A stretch of 64,000 nt of DNA, taken from assembly GCF_029784165.1 (NCBI RefSeq), contig NC_073695.1, forward strand, positions 139,820,626-139,884,625, written 5' to 3'. The DNA is from Wyeomyia smithii (taxonomy: Eukaryota > Arthropoda > Insecta > Diptera > Culicidae). A model generated the notes under the pieces. The model searched no databases. It worked only from the letters and a program-made list of their open reading frames with translations, and had not been told where the DNA came from. Made by a program: the position numbers and the translations under genes. This document shows, piece by piece, positions 46,921 to 60,000 of the stretch. Position 1 is the stretch's first letter. Every line of letters starts with the position of its first letter.

Positions 46921-49186
46921 ACTGTGAAAACTCAAATCAACCTGCGTATGTTTTGACAGAAACCACTTTATGAAAACAAGGGAATAAACCATCAAAAAGA
47001 CCATGAGAAACCCACACTTATGTGAAATAGTGCTTTTGTTTCGAGTGAGTTTCAACATTTGGTCACATTTGTTGTGTGAATTTAACGAACTCGTTATCTT
47101 AAAAGTTCAATATCTCCACAACGGCGGATATTGCATTTTGTGGATAGGTGATTATTATGTAAAATTTTCCGCTGAAGACATTGGTGCCATCAGATTTAAA
47201 AAAAATGGGGGTGTTTGGAGATAAACAAAGTTTTAGTTTTTAAACGTAAAAATATCAATATTGTCAATGCTGTTTACGAACTCTGATGATGCAATTCGAT
47301 TGTAAATTTAATAACCTTTAAAAAGAGTGTCTGTAGCTCTTACGATCTCTGAGATATGATGTTTTTCACAAACATGGAAAATGATTTTTTGTCAAAAAAT
47401 ACAAAAATGGAGGGCCCCGCAATTGGAGGTGGGTTGTCCGATTGAGCCAAAACTCTGGATTATTCTGTTTCGACGTGAAAATTTGTATTTGGGGTTTTTG
47501 GTGCCGATAATGGTTCCTATAATGCCGATAATGGTTCCTATATCTGGAAGGGAGGGGTCCCATATAAATGAGACATAAATTTCTGCACAACTCAAGAACA
47601 AACCAAGCAAATGAAACCGAGTTTGGCATGTGGATGTTTCAAGGGGTAACAAATATGTCTATAATAATTGGACGCCCCTCTCTTTTCTGAAAGGGAGGGG
47701 TTTCATACAAATGAAACACAAATTTTTGCACATCTCGAGTACTAATCAACTCTATGGAACCAAATTCGGCAGGCAAATTTCTTTAGTGGTGAAAAATAAG
47801 TCCATAATATTATGACACCCCTCCTTCTTTTGTAAGGAAGGGGTGCCATACAAATGAAACGCAAATTTCTGCACATCTCGAGAACTCACCGAACCAAATT
47901 TGGCATGCGAATGTTTTTAGAGGTAACAAATATGACCATACTGGTTTGACACCCCCCCCCCCTTTTCTGGAAGGGAGGGGTTTTATACAAATGAAACACA
48001 AATTTCTAAACATCTCAAGAGCTAACCAACTAAATGGAATCATATTTGGCAGGTGAATGTTTTTAGTGGTAACGAATATGTTACATAATCGACCTTAGGC
48101 AACATTTTTGATTGTAAGATGGCAAGTTCTGGTTTCTGGAAAACAGCCACTAAACGGACTATTTCCACCCAATATAATAATATCCGGATCTAGAATGATA
48201 CACAGGAGCTAAAATCGACCACAGATACCATTTTGCATTCTACGATGACGACTTCCGGTTTCAGAAAAATAGCTGAAAATGACCAAATACCACCCAATAT
48301 GAGTGGTTCTTTACTCATCATGACGTTCAAAATCCAGAAATTGTCTCCAAATTTCATTATGAAATACAAAACGGCGACCAAATACCACCCAATATTGGTA
48401 TTTCCGGAATCGTAATGATGCACTGGAGCCACAAATCGACTTCAGACAATATTTTGAATTGCAAGATGGTAACTTCCGGTTTCTGGAATACAGCCTGAAA
48501 TGGACGATTTCCATTAAATATGAGTATCTCCGAACCAGAAAGATGCACAGAAGCTAAAAATTGATCACAGACACAATCTTGTATTTTAAGATGGTGACTT
48601 TCGGTGTCTGACAAACAGCCGGAAATGACCAAATACCATTCAATATGAATGTTTTCGGAATCAGAATTACGCTCAGATGACAGAAATTGATTGGCATTTT
48701 AAAAAGTTTAAATGACGATTATCGGTTTCTGTAAACAGCCCAAAGTGACCAAATACCACCCAATATGAGTATCTCCGGAGTCAGAATGTTGCAGAAAGCT
48801 AAAAGTTGACCTCAGACACCATTATGAATTTTAGAATTGTGTAATTGTTCCAGCAGCTAAAATCGACCACAGACCCCATTTTGAATTCTAGGTTGGCGAT
48901 TTCCGGTTTCTGGGAAACAGCCGAAAATGATCGAATAACGCCCAATAAGGGTGTTTCTTCAACCAGAATAACGCTCAGAGGCTAGAAATTATCCTAAATA
49001 CTATTTTGAAATCCAAGACGGCGACTTCCGGTTTGTGAAAAACAGCCTAAAATAACCAAATACCATCCAATATGAGTATCTCTAGAAATGATGCAATGAG
49101 CTAACAATTGACCTCAGACACCTTTTTGAATCGCTAAATGGCAACTTCTAGGAAACAGTCGAAAATGACCGAATAATACTCAATAT

Positions 49187-50754
49187 GGGTCATTCCATAC
49201 GAAGTGACCACGAAAAAGTACAAACTTGGACACGACCATCACAGATTTTGCTTAAAGTTGGGAGAATTATTCATCTACCGTCACTTTGAAAAAATCCCAA
49301 ATTTGGTGTCGATTCGAATACCCCCGCTCTGTGGGACCCCCCTGTTTATTGCAAAATCACGCATGTTTTGTTCAAAATCTCTTATTTCTTTTTCTTACAA
49401 TTCAAAAACGTAAGATGTCCGAAAATTACTGATAGATGATTTTTGAAGAAAATAAACCAAGGAATCCAGAAAAATAAAGTTTTGACCGAAAGTGTTGCCA
49501 GATAAATTATTTTTGTATTTGAAATCTAAATTTACATTTTTCGGCAAATGCAGCCATTTTTATTTTAAATTTGAAAAATTCATCGTATTTCTTGGAAAAA
49601 TTGATATAAGAAACAACTATCATCCCGAGGTAATATTAGCCAATCTCGAGATATAACATGTTTACGAAAAGAGTTGTAAACTTCGTAATTAATTTTTTTT
49701 ACAATTTATAGACGTAAGAGACCGGGAAAATACTGATAGGTGAATTTTGAAGAAAATTAACCAAGAAATCCAGAAAAAATATTGCTTTTGACCGGAAAAG
49801 TTGCCATATAGATTATTTTTGTATTTTAAAACTAAATTTGCATTTTTCGACAAATGCAGCTAATTTTATTTTAAATATGATGATTTCATCGTGTTTCTTG
49901 GAAAATTTTACGTAGGAATCACCTTTCACCCCTTGGTAATATGAGCCAATCTCGAGATATTGCATTTTTACGAAAATAGTTCTGAATTTCGTAATTAATT
50001 TTTCGTAAAAATGTTATATCTCAAGATTGGATCATATTACCACGGAGTGGTAAGTGCTTCTTACGTAAAATTTTTTGAGAAACACGATGAAACCATCAAA
50101 TTTAAAATAAATTTAGCTGCATTGGCTGAAAAATGCAAATTTAATTTTAAAATACAAAAATAATCTATCTGGCAACACTTCCGGGCAAAAATAATATTTT
50201 TTCTGAATTCCTTGGTTAATTTTCTTCCAAATTCACCTATCACTATTTTTCGGGTGTCTTACGACTATAAATTATAAAATAAAATAATTACAAAATTTAC
50301 AACTTTTTAGTAAAAGTGTTATATCTCGAGATTGGCTAATATTACCTCGGGATGATAGTTGTTTCTTATGTGAAATTTTCCAAGGAACACGATGAAATTA
50401 TCGAATTTAAAATAAAAATGGCTGCATTTGCCTAAAAATGTAAATTTAGTTTTCAAATACAAAAATAATTTATCTGGCAACACTTCCGGTCAAAACTTTA
50501 TTTTTCTGGATTCCTTGGTTTATTTTCTTCAAAAATCATCTATCAGTATTGTTGTCTATGAATTGTAAGAAAAAGAAAAAAGAGATTTTGAAAAAAAATG
50601 CGTGACCTCGCAATAAAGAGGGGGGTCCTGGAGAGCGGGGGTATTCCAACTAACACCAAAATTGGGATTTTTCAAAAGATACGGTAGATGAATAATTCCC
50701 CCAACTTTGAACAAAATCAGTGATGGTCGTGTCCAAGTGACATGTACACTTGGA
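49187..50754. mobile_element. 1.57-kb palindromic foldback element
   Basis: Two arms of roughly 760-800 bp meet at about 49990, around a short centre (TTACGAAAATAG ... TTTCGTAAAAATG). Matching landmarks: CTTGGACACGACCATCAC (49230) against its inverse at 50723-50741; ATTCATCTACCGT (49269) against ACGGTAGATGAAT (50681). Each arm itself holds two related units of about 300 bp (AATCCAGAAAAATAAAG and AATCCAGAAAAAATATTG), so the whole is four related units, two in each direction. It has no coding region. Confidence 0.88.
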
Positions 50755-50903
50755 TATGCCATTCGGCCCATTTGAGCACTTTTATACTTTCGGTTTTGCA
50801 AGTGATTGCTTACCTTTCTAGGAGAAAGGCAAAAATTGTAACATTTTTTCTGATTTCTCCATGACCGGTTTCATTGTTGAGGTAATCTTTCGCAGTCTGC
50901 TTG

Positions 50904-52536
50904 AAAACCTAAATTAATCCACCTAGCGGTCAGACTCAGCCTTTCCCATTCGAATTTATTATTTGTAAAAAAAGATTTACATGAATGCTTAAATCCAATG
51001 AAGGTTCACTCTTTGGGTGCTAAAACATTGATGTTGTAATTGAAGCATAAAAAATGACATTTGACGTTATGTTAGTGCTTGAGAAATAGCTAAATAAAAG
51101 AAATGACTCTTGATTTCGAACAATTTTATCAGGAGCGATACCGGGAACGTTCGAATTCGAATAGTGCGATACCACATTTAAATCATGTTGAGGCGATATA
51201 TATTGATCAAAGCAGGTATAGTTTTGAATTTTTTTTCGTTCCAAAACTTTTAAACCACATATCAAATTGTTATGAAGTTAGTTATTTGTAAGTTTGAGAG
51301 ATTACTCGTTTGTATGACACTAGTTATGTTCAAATAAGTCGTGTAATCTTTGAGATAATAGACTTTCGTTTTTTAAAAAGATTAATACATAACGGTTGCT
51401 TAAGTTCGATTATAATCAAATGAGAAGGGAACGTATAGGGCAGCCAACATTTGAAACCACGTGTTCAATCATAATTCATCAGGAAACCCTTAACTAGCCC
51501 GTTCATCTTATATTGACATTGTTCAAATCGGTTGTGTAGTTTCTGAGATAATGAAGTTTCGCGATTTTCACATTTCGATACATTACAGACGAAGTTACAG
51601 TCCAATTACAGCAAAATTCAATAGGGTGTCTTGAGGCAGCTAGACCTTTTATTTGACATTAATTTTGTGGAAATTGGTTCAACCATCTCTGAGAAAAATG
51701 AATGAGTTTATGTAGTCTTTGGAATATGTTTTTTTTTCATACCTGGATTTCACATTCTTAAACATAACAGGCAAGGTAATAGTCCGATTGCAAAACAAAT
51801 CAATAGGGTCTTATGGGGCAACTAGACCTTCCATTTGATACTGATTTTATGAAAATCGGTGAAAATATTTATAAAACTCAAAAGTTAAGGGTATTTCAGG
51901 TAGCCCGTTCATTTGAAATTAATTTTGTTCAAATCGGTTGTGTAGTTTAAGAGATAATGATGTTTCATGATTTTTACATTTTGATACATAACCTCTAAAC
52001 AATAAATCCGATTACAAAAAAAATCAATAGGGTCTTATGAGGCAGCAAGACCTTCTATATGACACTGATTCTATGAAAATCGGTCCAGCCATCTCTGAGA
52101 AACATGAGTGAGATTAAATTGTCTTCAGAACACGTTTATTTCCATAAATTCTGAACCACAAGTCCAATCTTCATAATAATCAAAAGTTGAGGGTTTTTAG
52201 GTAGCCCGTTCATTTGAAATTAATTTTGTTCAAATCGGTTGTGTAGTTTAAGAGATAATGATGTTTCATGATTTTTACATTTTGATACATAACCTCTAAA
52301 CTATAAATCCGATTACAATAAAATTTAATAGGGTCTTATGGGACAACAAGACCTTTCATTTGCAATTAATTTCATTGAAATCGGTCCAGCCATCTCTGAG
52401 AAAATCGAGTGAGATTGGGAGAGCGTTACACACACATACATACAGAAAATGCTCAGCTCGTCGAACTGAGTCGAGTGATATACGACATCCGGCTCTTCTG
52501 AGCACTTTTATACCTTTAGTTTTTGCAGTGATTGCT
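50904..52536 (+). repeat. Family A copy, compact form
   Basis: The head is at 50904, then a direct jump to the 260-bp units (51070-52420), a short CA tract and the tail, which is cut at GATTGCT (52536). Both tandem unit blocks are missing. A partial head follows at once. Confidence 0.8.
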
Positions 52537-52662
52537 CTGCCTATCTGCCTTTCTCATTCAAACTTTTATTTGTAAAAATAGATTCACATAAACGCTTCAA
52601 TCATATAAATGTATATTCACTCTTTAGGTTCTAAAATATTGATGTTGTAATCTGTACATATA
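52537..52662 (+). repeat. Family A head fragment fused to preceding tail
   Basis: TGCCTTTCTCATTCAAAC and the rest of the head to CTGTACATATA, but without its first 35 or so bases. The tail's CCTTTCT and the head's CCTTTCTC are similar, so the fusion looks like recombination at this short match. Confidence 0.75.
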
Positions 52663-54896
52663 AAACCTAAATTAATCCACCTAGCGGTGAGACCCAGCCT
52701 TCCTCCTTTCTCCTTCGAACTTATTCATTCTAAACAACAAATTTTTGGTAGCCAACAGCACAACTATACCAAACATTTAAAATTTAACATATCATCGGCT
52801 TCGTGCAACACTGGCACAACTCAAAATTTTGCATTTTTGAGTTTTTGACGGCAAACGATGCCAAATACTGTTAAGTTTCATCACACGAAATCCCATTTCG
52901 AAAATCACAAACATTCCAGAGTTATGAGTAGAAGTGCCTTTGCTGCACAAATCGAAATTTCTCCATAAAGTTAGTAAAAATAAAGTTTTAACTTGGACAA
53001 CGTGAGCACGTAATATGTGCAAAATAGATCCAAAGGTGTTAAATAAGGATTGGTAATCTTAAACTTCAAAGTTTTCTTGAAAATCGAAAAATACACTTTA
53101 GACGCAAATTTTCAAACGCGTTTTACTCGAAACTATGTTTTTTGAGTTGTGCCAGTGTTGCACGAAACCGACAATATGAATATAAATTAACACATATACA
53201 TGCAAATAACATTAAATTCTTTCAACTATATGATGCGATCTTGTTTCTGATTGTGGTATAATCGATTTGTACTCATATACTGCCTATAAATATTCAGATT
53301 CTTCAAGTCAACGTTAGTCAGTAGATTTCAAATAATGTATAATTCAAAGTGGTTCTTTATACATTAATTTGAATGATCTTATCAGTGAAATTAAAATTCT
53401 TTAACGCAGTTGATATTACTGATCGTTTCTGAGAGGCATCCAATGAATGGCCAAATACCAATTCATATTGGTTCTTGAAACCTGGATTATACCCAGTGGC
53501 CAGAATCCGACCTAAAACCCAATTTTCAATCTAGATGACTACTTCTGGTTGCCCGATAATCATAAAATCATAAAATCCATCATAAAATTGCCGAACTGCC
53601 TAATCAGGGTATTTCTATGGCAAAGATGGCGACAGTTTCCGATCAACAGCCTAAAGTGACAAATATCATCCTATACGATTTGGGAAAGCGGTATGATACC
53701 CTGAAGCCAGAAATCATCTTCAGACGCCATTTTAAATTTCTAGACAGTAGCTTCCGGTTTCTACCAGGGGACAAACATTACCCAATGTGAGTTTTTCAGT
53801 ACCCGGGATGATGCTCAGAGACTAGGAATCAACTTCATACCTTATTTTGAAATCCGAATTTGCGACACCTGTTTTCTTTAAATAAGTCGTGTGATCTTTG
53901 AAAGAAGAGATTTTTAATATTTTTACAATCTGACACATAATGGATAGAATAAAAGTCCGATTACACTGGTCAACACAAGTGTTGCCCCGAAGGACAAACT
54001 AAGAAAAAATGGAAAATTATAGCTTTTCCTGTGAATTTTTTTCTTTCTAGGGTAACTATTATGAGCTTTAGAGCAGAATTTTTTTCGATTTTGTCAACCA
54101 GTGATATAATCAAATTTAATGGGTACCAATAAAGCAACTAAACCTCCAATTTAAAACTAAGATTGTTGAAATCGGTGATGTCATCTTTGGCAAAACGAGT
54201 GAATTTGATAAAGTTTTCTGAACACGTTTCTTTTCATAACCTTCGAACTACATGTTCAATCATCATAAAATTCGTTATTTAGGGGTTTTAAAGACAGTCC
54301 GTTCATTTGATACCTATTTTGTTTTAATCGGTTGTGTAGTTTCTGAGATAATGGAGTTTCATGACTTTTACATTTTGTTACATAACAGACAAAGTTACAG
54401 TCCGATTATAATAAAACTCAATAGGGTTTTATCAGGCACCTGGACCTTTCTATTGCAACTTATTTCGTAAAAATCGGTCCATCCATCTCTGAGAAAAGAG
54501 GGTGATTTCAAACAGTCTTAAAAACATGTTTCTTGTCATGGCCTGATTTCACATTATTATACATAACGTACAAGTTAAAGTCCAATAACAATAAAATTCA
54601 ATAGGGTCTTATGGGGCAACAAGACCTTCCATATGACACTAATTTTGTGAAAATCGTTCCAGCCATCTCTGAGAAAAGTGAGTGAGTTTGAGCAGTGTTT
54701 GAAACACGTTTCTTTGCATAACTTTTGAACTACATGTCCAATCATTATAAAATTAATTCCCAAAGGGTTAAAAAAAAACAAGCCCGTTCTTTTGATACCA
54801 ATTCTGTTCAAATCGGTTTTGAAGTTTCTGAGATAATGAAGTTTTGTGATTTTCACATTTTGATACATAACCTCGAAACTAAAAATCCGACTACAA
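52663..54896 (+). repeat. Family A variant copy, sister of 35833-40673
   Basis: The head has the same TAGCGGTGAGACCC variant. The core at 52725-54090 is nearly identical to 35935-37330, and the 260-bp units follow to 54896, where it is truncated and joined to a 120-bp-unit block. It gives the empty-site sequence for the 2.2-kb insertion in its sister. Confidence 0.85.
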
Positions 54897-54992
54897 TGAT
54901 GAAAATGATCGAATAACACCCAATATGGGTGTTTTTTCAACAAGAATAACGCTCAGAGGCCAGAAATTATCTTAAATACCATTTTGAAATCC
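54897..54992 (+). repeat. Family A 120-bp unit, left of I element
   Basis: A piece of the 120-bp tandem block ends in CATTTTGAAATCC (54980-54992), the left target-site duplication of the I-clade LINE. The block continues at 60548. Confidence 0.85.
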
Positions 54993-55024
54993 ATTCGTTG
55001 TTTTGCTTTCGTCTCGATTAGACG
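54993..55024 (+). promoter_or_regulatory. Internal LINE promoter (DPE at +28)
   Basis: The first base of the element is A in CCATTCG, a near-initiator made partly by the target. AGACG at 55020-55024 fits RGWYV at +28 to +32. The same arrangement is known for the Drosophila I factor, and it confirms that the 5' end is complete. Confidence 0.6.
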
Positions 55025-55439
55025 CAAATTGTTCATCTTCGTTTGAGTTCGCAAAATAACAATACACGAGTTATCGTACGGGTGTTTTTTTTTTTGTCGG
55101 TTAGTTCTTGTGCAGAGCGATAACAATAGGCTGCAGTATATCGGCAGAAACATCTTCTGCACACTGGTAGGGGCAGGCTACCCCGCCAGTGATCCGATAC
55201 GCAGCTGATATATCAGCAAGAATAATTCCCCCGCACCGCTGTTACCCCGCTAGCAGCACGGACCACCATACGATCGAGCGAGTGGAAATCAACAACAAGT
55301 GGCATCTACAAGACCACGGCCACTGTGTTACAACACGAAGCTGGATCGTCATTGTTTGTTCTGCGGAGACACACTTCCAGATTGATCCTAATAGCAGCCG
55401 AGAGGTCGTGACTTAGACGTTCGGTGAAGTATTCACTTT

Positions 55440-55556
55440 AGAATTATTATCATTATTAATATTATTACTCTCAATATTATTATTATTATTATTATTGTTA
55501 TTATTATTATTAGTATTAGTATTATTACTATTGTTATTGTTATTAGTATTACTGTC
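55440..55556. repeat. (ATT)n microsatellite in LINE 5' UTR
   Basis: Imperfect TTA/ATT trinucleotides extend for about 115 bp inside the I-element 5' UTR. Whether all copies of the family carry it cannot be judged here. Confidence 0.9.
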
Positions 55557-55685
55557 TTTTTTTTAGTTGATCCATTGCAGTTTGAAATATTGTTTTCAAA
55601 ATTGAATACCAACTATTTGATCCCCCCCCCTCATACATTCGAATATTTATCGTTTGTGTGCGATAGGGCGTAACGCTCCCGCAAA

Positions 55686-56939
55686 ATGGACGACATGCTG
55701 GTGCAACTTTTCCTGGATGTGGAAACGAATGGGGAAGAATTCGAAATTTCCCCCAGCAGTTCTCCCTTACCATCCCATGTACCATCCCCGCTACCTACCC
55801 CTGTACCAAGGGTACCGGAAATACGGGTAAAAGCTTACCCAGATGCCGCTAGCGGTCCCTACGTTGTTTACTTCCGGCCCATAAAAAAAACCTTTGAATA
55901 TAATTCAAATAGGCAAAGACCTGGCAAAACAGTTTCCTGCCGTAACCGAGATTACGAAGGTGAGGCCGAACAAACTGCAGTTGTCGTGAGTGGCTTTAAG
56001 CAAGCAAACGAAATTGCTAGCTACGAGCTCTTTACAAGCGAGTACCGCATGTGCATCCCTGCCAAGGACGTGGAGATCGACGGTGTGGTTACCGAAGGAA
56101 GCCTCGCGGTCGATGACATTTTGCGTCACGGGGTTGGCTGTTTCAAGAACCCCCTGATTCAAAATGTAAAGATACTGAATGTCAAGCAATTGCATGCAGT
56201 ATCCATCGAAGAAGGGACGAAGAAATTCCTCCCTTCGGATTCCTTCCGGGTGACATTCGCCGGATCCGCACTGCCGAGTTACATAGCTTTGGACAGGGTT
56301 CGTCTGCCTGTACGCCTGTTTGTACCGCGGGTCATGCATTGCCAAAATTGCAAGCGGTTAGGCCATACAGCCACCTACTGCCGCAACAAGGCACGCTGCA
56401 GCAAGTGCGGAGGCAATCATGCTGAGACCGCTTGCAGTGAGGATACTGAAAAGTGTCTTTACTGCAAGGGAACTCGGCATGACCATTCGGCGTGTCCCAC
56501 GTACAAACAGCGCGAGGAAAAAATTAAGCGTTCCCTTAAGGAACGATCAAAGCGCTCTTTTGCAGAAATGCTTAAGAGGGCTGAGCCACCCTCGACAGGA
56601 AACATCTTTTCCTTTTTGCCAACCGATGAGGGAACATCTGACGATCCCGTCGAAGGGTGTTCTTATACCTTGCCAGAGGGATCTAGGAAGAGGAGAATGC
56701 TCAACTCTCCTAATCTTTCTCGCAAAAGTCGTAAGATAACCCCTAGCGGAATGACCAATACAACACAAAAAGGAAGCGGTGAAGAAAAACCGAAGCAAGT
56801 ACCCCCCGGTTTTAATTTCAAATCAAACCAGGAATACCCACCGCTTCTTGGGGCACCAAAAACCCCTCGTTCACCCATTTCTCGATCAGAAGACATAAAA
56901 GAAACAGGGTTCATAAAATTCTCTGATATTGTGGACTGA
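55686..56939 (+). CDS. I-clade ORF1: zinc-knuckle nucleocapsid-like protein
   Basis: It is intact, 417 codons from ATG 55686, which follows the long UTR. An acidic, Pro/Ser-rich N-terminus (SSSPLPSHVPSPLPTPVP) is followed by a globular part with YVVYFRPIKK. Three CCHC knuckles lie at about residues 219-232 (CQNCKRLGHTATYC), 238-250 (CSKCGGNHAETAC) and 257-270 (CLYCKGTRHDHSAC). A Lys/Arg-rich C-terminal tail carries NLS-like stretches (GSRKRRML). It binds element RNA and forms the particle, like the I factor ORF1. GC content and codon use are clearly higher in GC than in the Jockey element upstream, indicating a different lineage. Confidence 0.92.
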   Translation: MDDMLVQLFLDVETNGEEFEISPSSSPLPSHVPSPLPTPVPRVPEIRVKAYPDAASGPYVVYFRPIKKTFEYNSNRQRPGKTVSCRNRDYEGEAEQTAVVVSGFKQANEIASYELFTSEYRMCIPAKDVEIDGVVTEGSLAVDDILRHGVGCFKNPLIQNVKILNVKQLHAVSIEEGTKKFLPSDSFRVTFAGSALPSYIALDRVRLPVRLFVPRVMHCQNCKRLGHTATYCRNKARCSKCGGNHAETACSEDTEKCLYCKGTRHDHSACPTYKQREEKIKRSLKERSKRSFAEMLKRAEPPSTGNIFSFLPTDEGTSDDPVEGCSYTLPEGSRKRRMLNSPNLSRKSRKITPSGMTNTTQKGSGEEKPKQVPPGFNFKSNQEYPPLLGAPKTPRSPISRSEDIKETGFIKFSDIVD

Positions 56940-57066
56940 ATATTTTAAACATTCAACATACCAGATCCCCTTCAAAACATTCTTCTTGCCCTTCTCCCTA
57001 CAGTGAAAACCTATTTGAAGCAACTCACAGCAACTTGGCCCCTCATTTCAGCTATCGTATCTTTCG

Positions 57067-60000
57067 ATGACTAATACGTCGAAAGAGGTTAGGAATTTTG
57101 TCACTGTGTTACAGTGGAACTGCAGAAGTATCATCCCCAAATTTGATTTATTTTCACTTTTGATAAACACATACAATTGTGATGCGTTCGCGCTCTGTGA
57201 AACTTTTCTCAATTCAAATGACCAACTTAATTTCCACGATTTTAACATCATTCGTCGAGATCGAGACTCACACGGTGGAGGGGTACTTTAAGGGATCAAA
57301 AAGTGCTATTCTTTTTTCAGAATCGACCTCCCCTCGATCTCGAATATTGAAGTTGTTGCTATTCAAACAAATATGAATGGAAAAGGCCTATGCCTTGTTT
57401 CGTAATATATTCCCCCATCCGCGCGGATTGAACAGAAGCAACTCCTTGATATAGCAGAATTGCTTCCCGCACCTTTTTTGATTTTGGGAGATTTTAACTC
57501 TCACTGCTCGCTATGGGGGTCTCTGTACGACGACAACCGATCTTCTTTAATTTGTAACTTGATCGACGACTTCAATATGACACTTTTGAATACTGGGGAA
57601 GCGACACGTGTACCTAATCCTCCAGCACGTGAAAGCGTGCTTGACCTATCCCTCTGCTCGACATCACTAGCGTTAGATTGCCAGTGGAAAGAAATCAACG
57701 ACCCCCACGGTAGTGATCATCTTCCAATCGTTATATCAATTGCTAATGGTTCAACTCCCCCGAACCCAGTTAATATCTCCGACGACCTTACACGTAATAT
57801 TGATTGGAAGCGTTATGAGTCTATTATAGCGGAATCTATCGAGACTCACGAGGAACTTCCTCCGGAGGAAGAATACGCGTTCTTAGCTGGCTTGATAATC
57901 GACGCCGCGACTCAAGCTCAGACGAAACCGATACCCGGGGTAACGATTAGACAGCGCCCTCCCAACAACTGGTGGGACAAAGAGTGCTCTGAGCTGTACG
58001 CGCGAAGGTCCGCGGCGTATAAGGACTACCGGGAGTACGGCACTGTCAACCTACTTCGAAAGTACGAGGCACTGGGCGACAGATGAAGAGCTTAGTAAAG
58101 GCGAAAAAACGCGGGTACTGGCGGCGGTTCGTAAACGCGTTGTCGAGGGAAACAGCGATGAGCACTCTTTGGGATACCGCCAGGCGCATGCGGAACCGTG
58201 ACGTTTCGAATGAGAGTGAGGAGTATTCAGATCGCTGGATACTCGATTTTGCCAAAAAGGTCTGTCCGGACTCTGTACCGGAACAGAAAACCTTTCGCGA
58301 CGCGTTTTTAGTAACTACGGAAGAGCCTCCATTTTCGATGTTGGAATTTTCAATGGCTCTCCTGTCGTGCAACAATAAGGCTCCAGGGTTGGATAGAATA
58401 AAATTCAACCTGTTGAAGAATCTACCCGACTCTGCAAAAAGACGCTTGTTGAATTTGTTCAACAAGTTTCTTGAGCTAAATATTGTTCCGCATGACTGGA
58501 GGGAGGTAAAAGTCATTGCTATTCGGAAACCCGGGAAACCTGCCTCTGATCACAATTCATATAGGCCGATTGCGATGCTCTCTTGCCTCCGGAAATTAAT
58601 GGAGAAAATAATCCTCTTACGGTTAGACAAATGGGTCGAAACAAACGGTTTACTTTTAAATACTATTTGGCTTTCGCCGGGGCAAAGGAACGAACGGTTG
58701 CCTAGCGTTGCTTTCTACTGAAATTCAACTCGCCTTTGCTCGAAAAGAGCAAATGGCTTCTGCGTTCTTGGATATTAAGGGGGCTTTTGACTCTGTCTCT
58801 GTAGAAGTTTTAAGCGCGAAACTTCATTCGCAGGGACTTTCACCAAATTTGAATAACTTTTTGCTCAATTTGTTGTCAGAAAAGCATATGTATTTCTCAC
58901 ATGGCGATTCGACAACTTCCCGAATTAGTTACATGGGCCTTCCCCAGGGCTCATGTTCAAGTCCTCTTTTATATAACTATTACGTCAATGACATCGATGA
59001 ATGTCTTGCAAATTCATGCACGCTAAGGCAACTTGCAGACGATAGCGTTGTATCCATTACTGGTAGCGAGGCTAGCGATCTGCAAGGACCATTGCAAGAT
59101 ACCTTAGACAATTTGTCTGAATGGGCTCTTAAGCTGGGTATCGAATTCTCTCCGGAGAAAACTGAGTTGGTCGATTTTTCTAGGAAGCATAACCCAGCTC
59201 AGCTGCAGCTCCTATTAACGGGTAAAACGATCTCTCAGGTTTTAGTCGCTAAATATCCCGGGGTCTGGTTCGACTCTAAATGCACCTGGACTTGTCATAT
59301 TAGGTATCTGACACGAAAATGCCAACAGAGGATTAATTTTCTTCGTACGATTACCAGAACCTGGTGGGGTGCCCACCCAGGAGACCTTCTAAGGTTATAC
59401 CAAACAACGATATTGTCAGTTCTTGAGTACGGCTGTTTCTGCTTTCGCTCCGCCGCGAACACGCACATTATTAAATTAGAGAGAATACAATATCGTTGTT
59501 TGCGTATTGCCTTGGGTTGCATGCAGTCGACCCATACGATGAGTCTTGAAGTGTTAGCGGGTATTCTTCCGTTGAAACATCGTTTTTGGAATCTCTCTTA
59601 CCGGTTGCTAATTCGATGCACAGTTATGAACCCATTAGTAATTGAAAATTTCGAGAGGTTGGTCGACCTTCAATCTCAATCCAGATTTATGACTTCATAT
59701 TTTGACTATATGGCTCAAGATATTAATCCTTCTTCATACGTTCCTTCCAATGTCGCATTTTTAGATACTTCTAATAATGCTATATTCTTCGACACCACCA
59801 TGAAACAAGACATTTCTGGTATCCTAGTTCGATTGCGACCCCAAGAGATCCCTAAGATTTTTTCCTATAAGTTTAAACATGTTAGTTATGATAAAAGGTT
59901 TTACACTGACGGATCTAATCTAGATGAGTCCACTGGCTTCGGTGTTTTCCACGAAAATTTTACCGCCTCCTACAAACTCGATGCTCCTGCTGCCGTGTAC

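Larger units (their letters stand above)
40849..47473. mobile_element. Long-inverted-repeat element, internally expanded
   Basis: The left arm at about 40849-41230 and right arm at about 47190-47473 are inverted copies (CCAATTGCGGGGCCCTCCAT against ATGGAGGGCCCCGCAATTGG). The right arm lacks its last 70 or so bases, where it is fused to family A. Sequence inside the right arm (46920-47190) also looks part of the element. The 5.7-kb interior contains unrelated remnants, listed separately. This could be one foldback element that collected later insertions, or two oppositely oriented copies. Confidence 0.6.
40704..50835 (+). repeat. Family A copy split by two foldback elements
   Basis: The head is at 40704-40848. 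It is then interrupted at 40849-47473 and resumes at about 47470 (TCGACGTGAAAATTTG) with 150-bp and 120-bp units to 49186. It is interrupted again at 49187-50754, and the tail closes at 50835 with the hairpin CCTTTCTAGGAGAAAGG. Both interruptions begin GGGTCATTCCAT. The copy ends without its 260-bp units and CA microsatellite, which were probably lost with the second insertion. Confidence 0.8.

Noticed and set aside
55905..56345. 146-codon minus-strand frame opposite I-element ORF1
   Set aside because: It is a shadow of the GC-richer ORF1 on the other strand, with no motif of its own.
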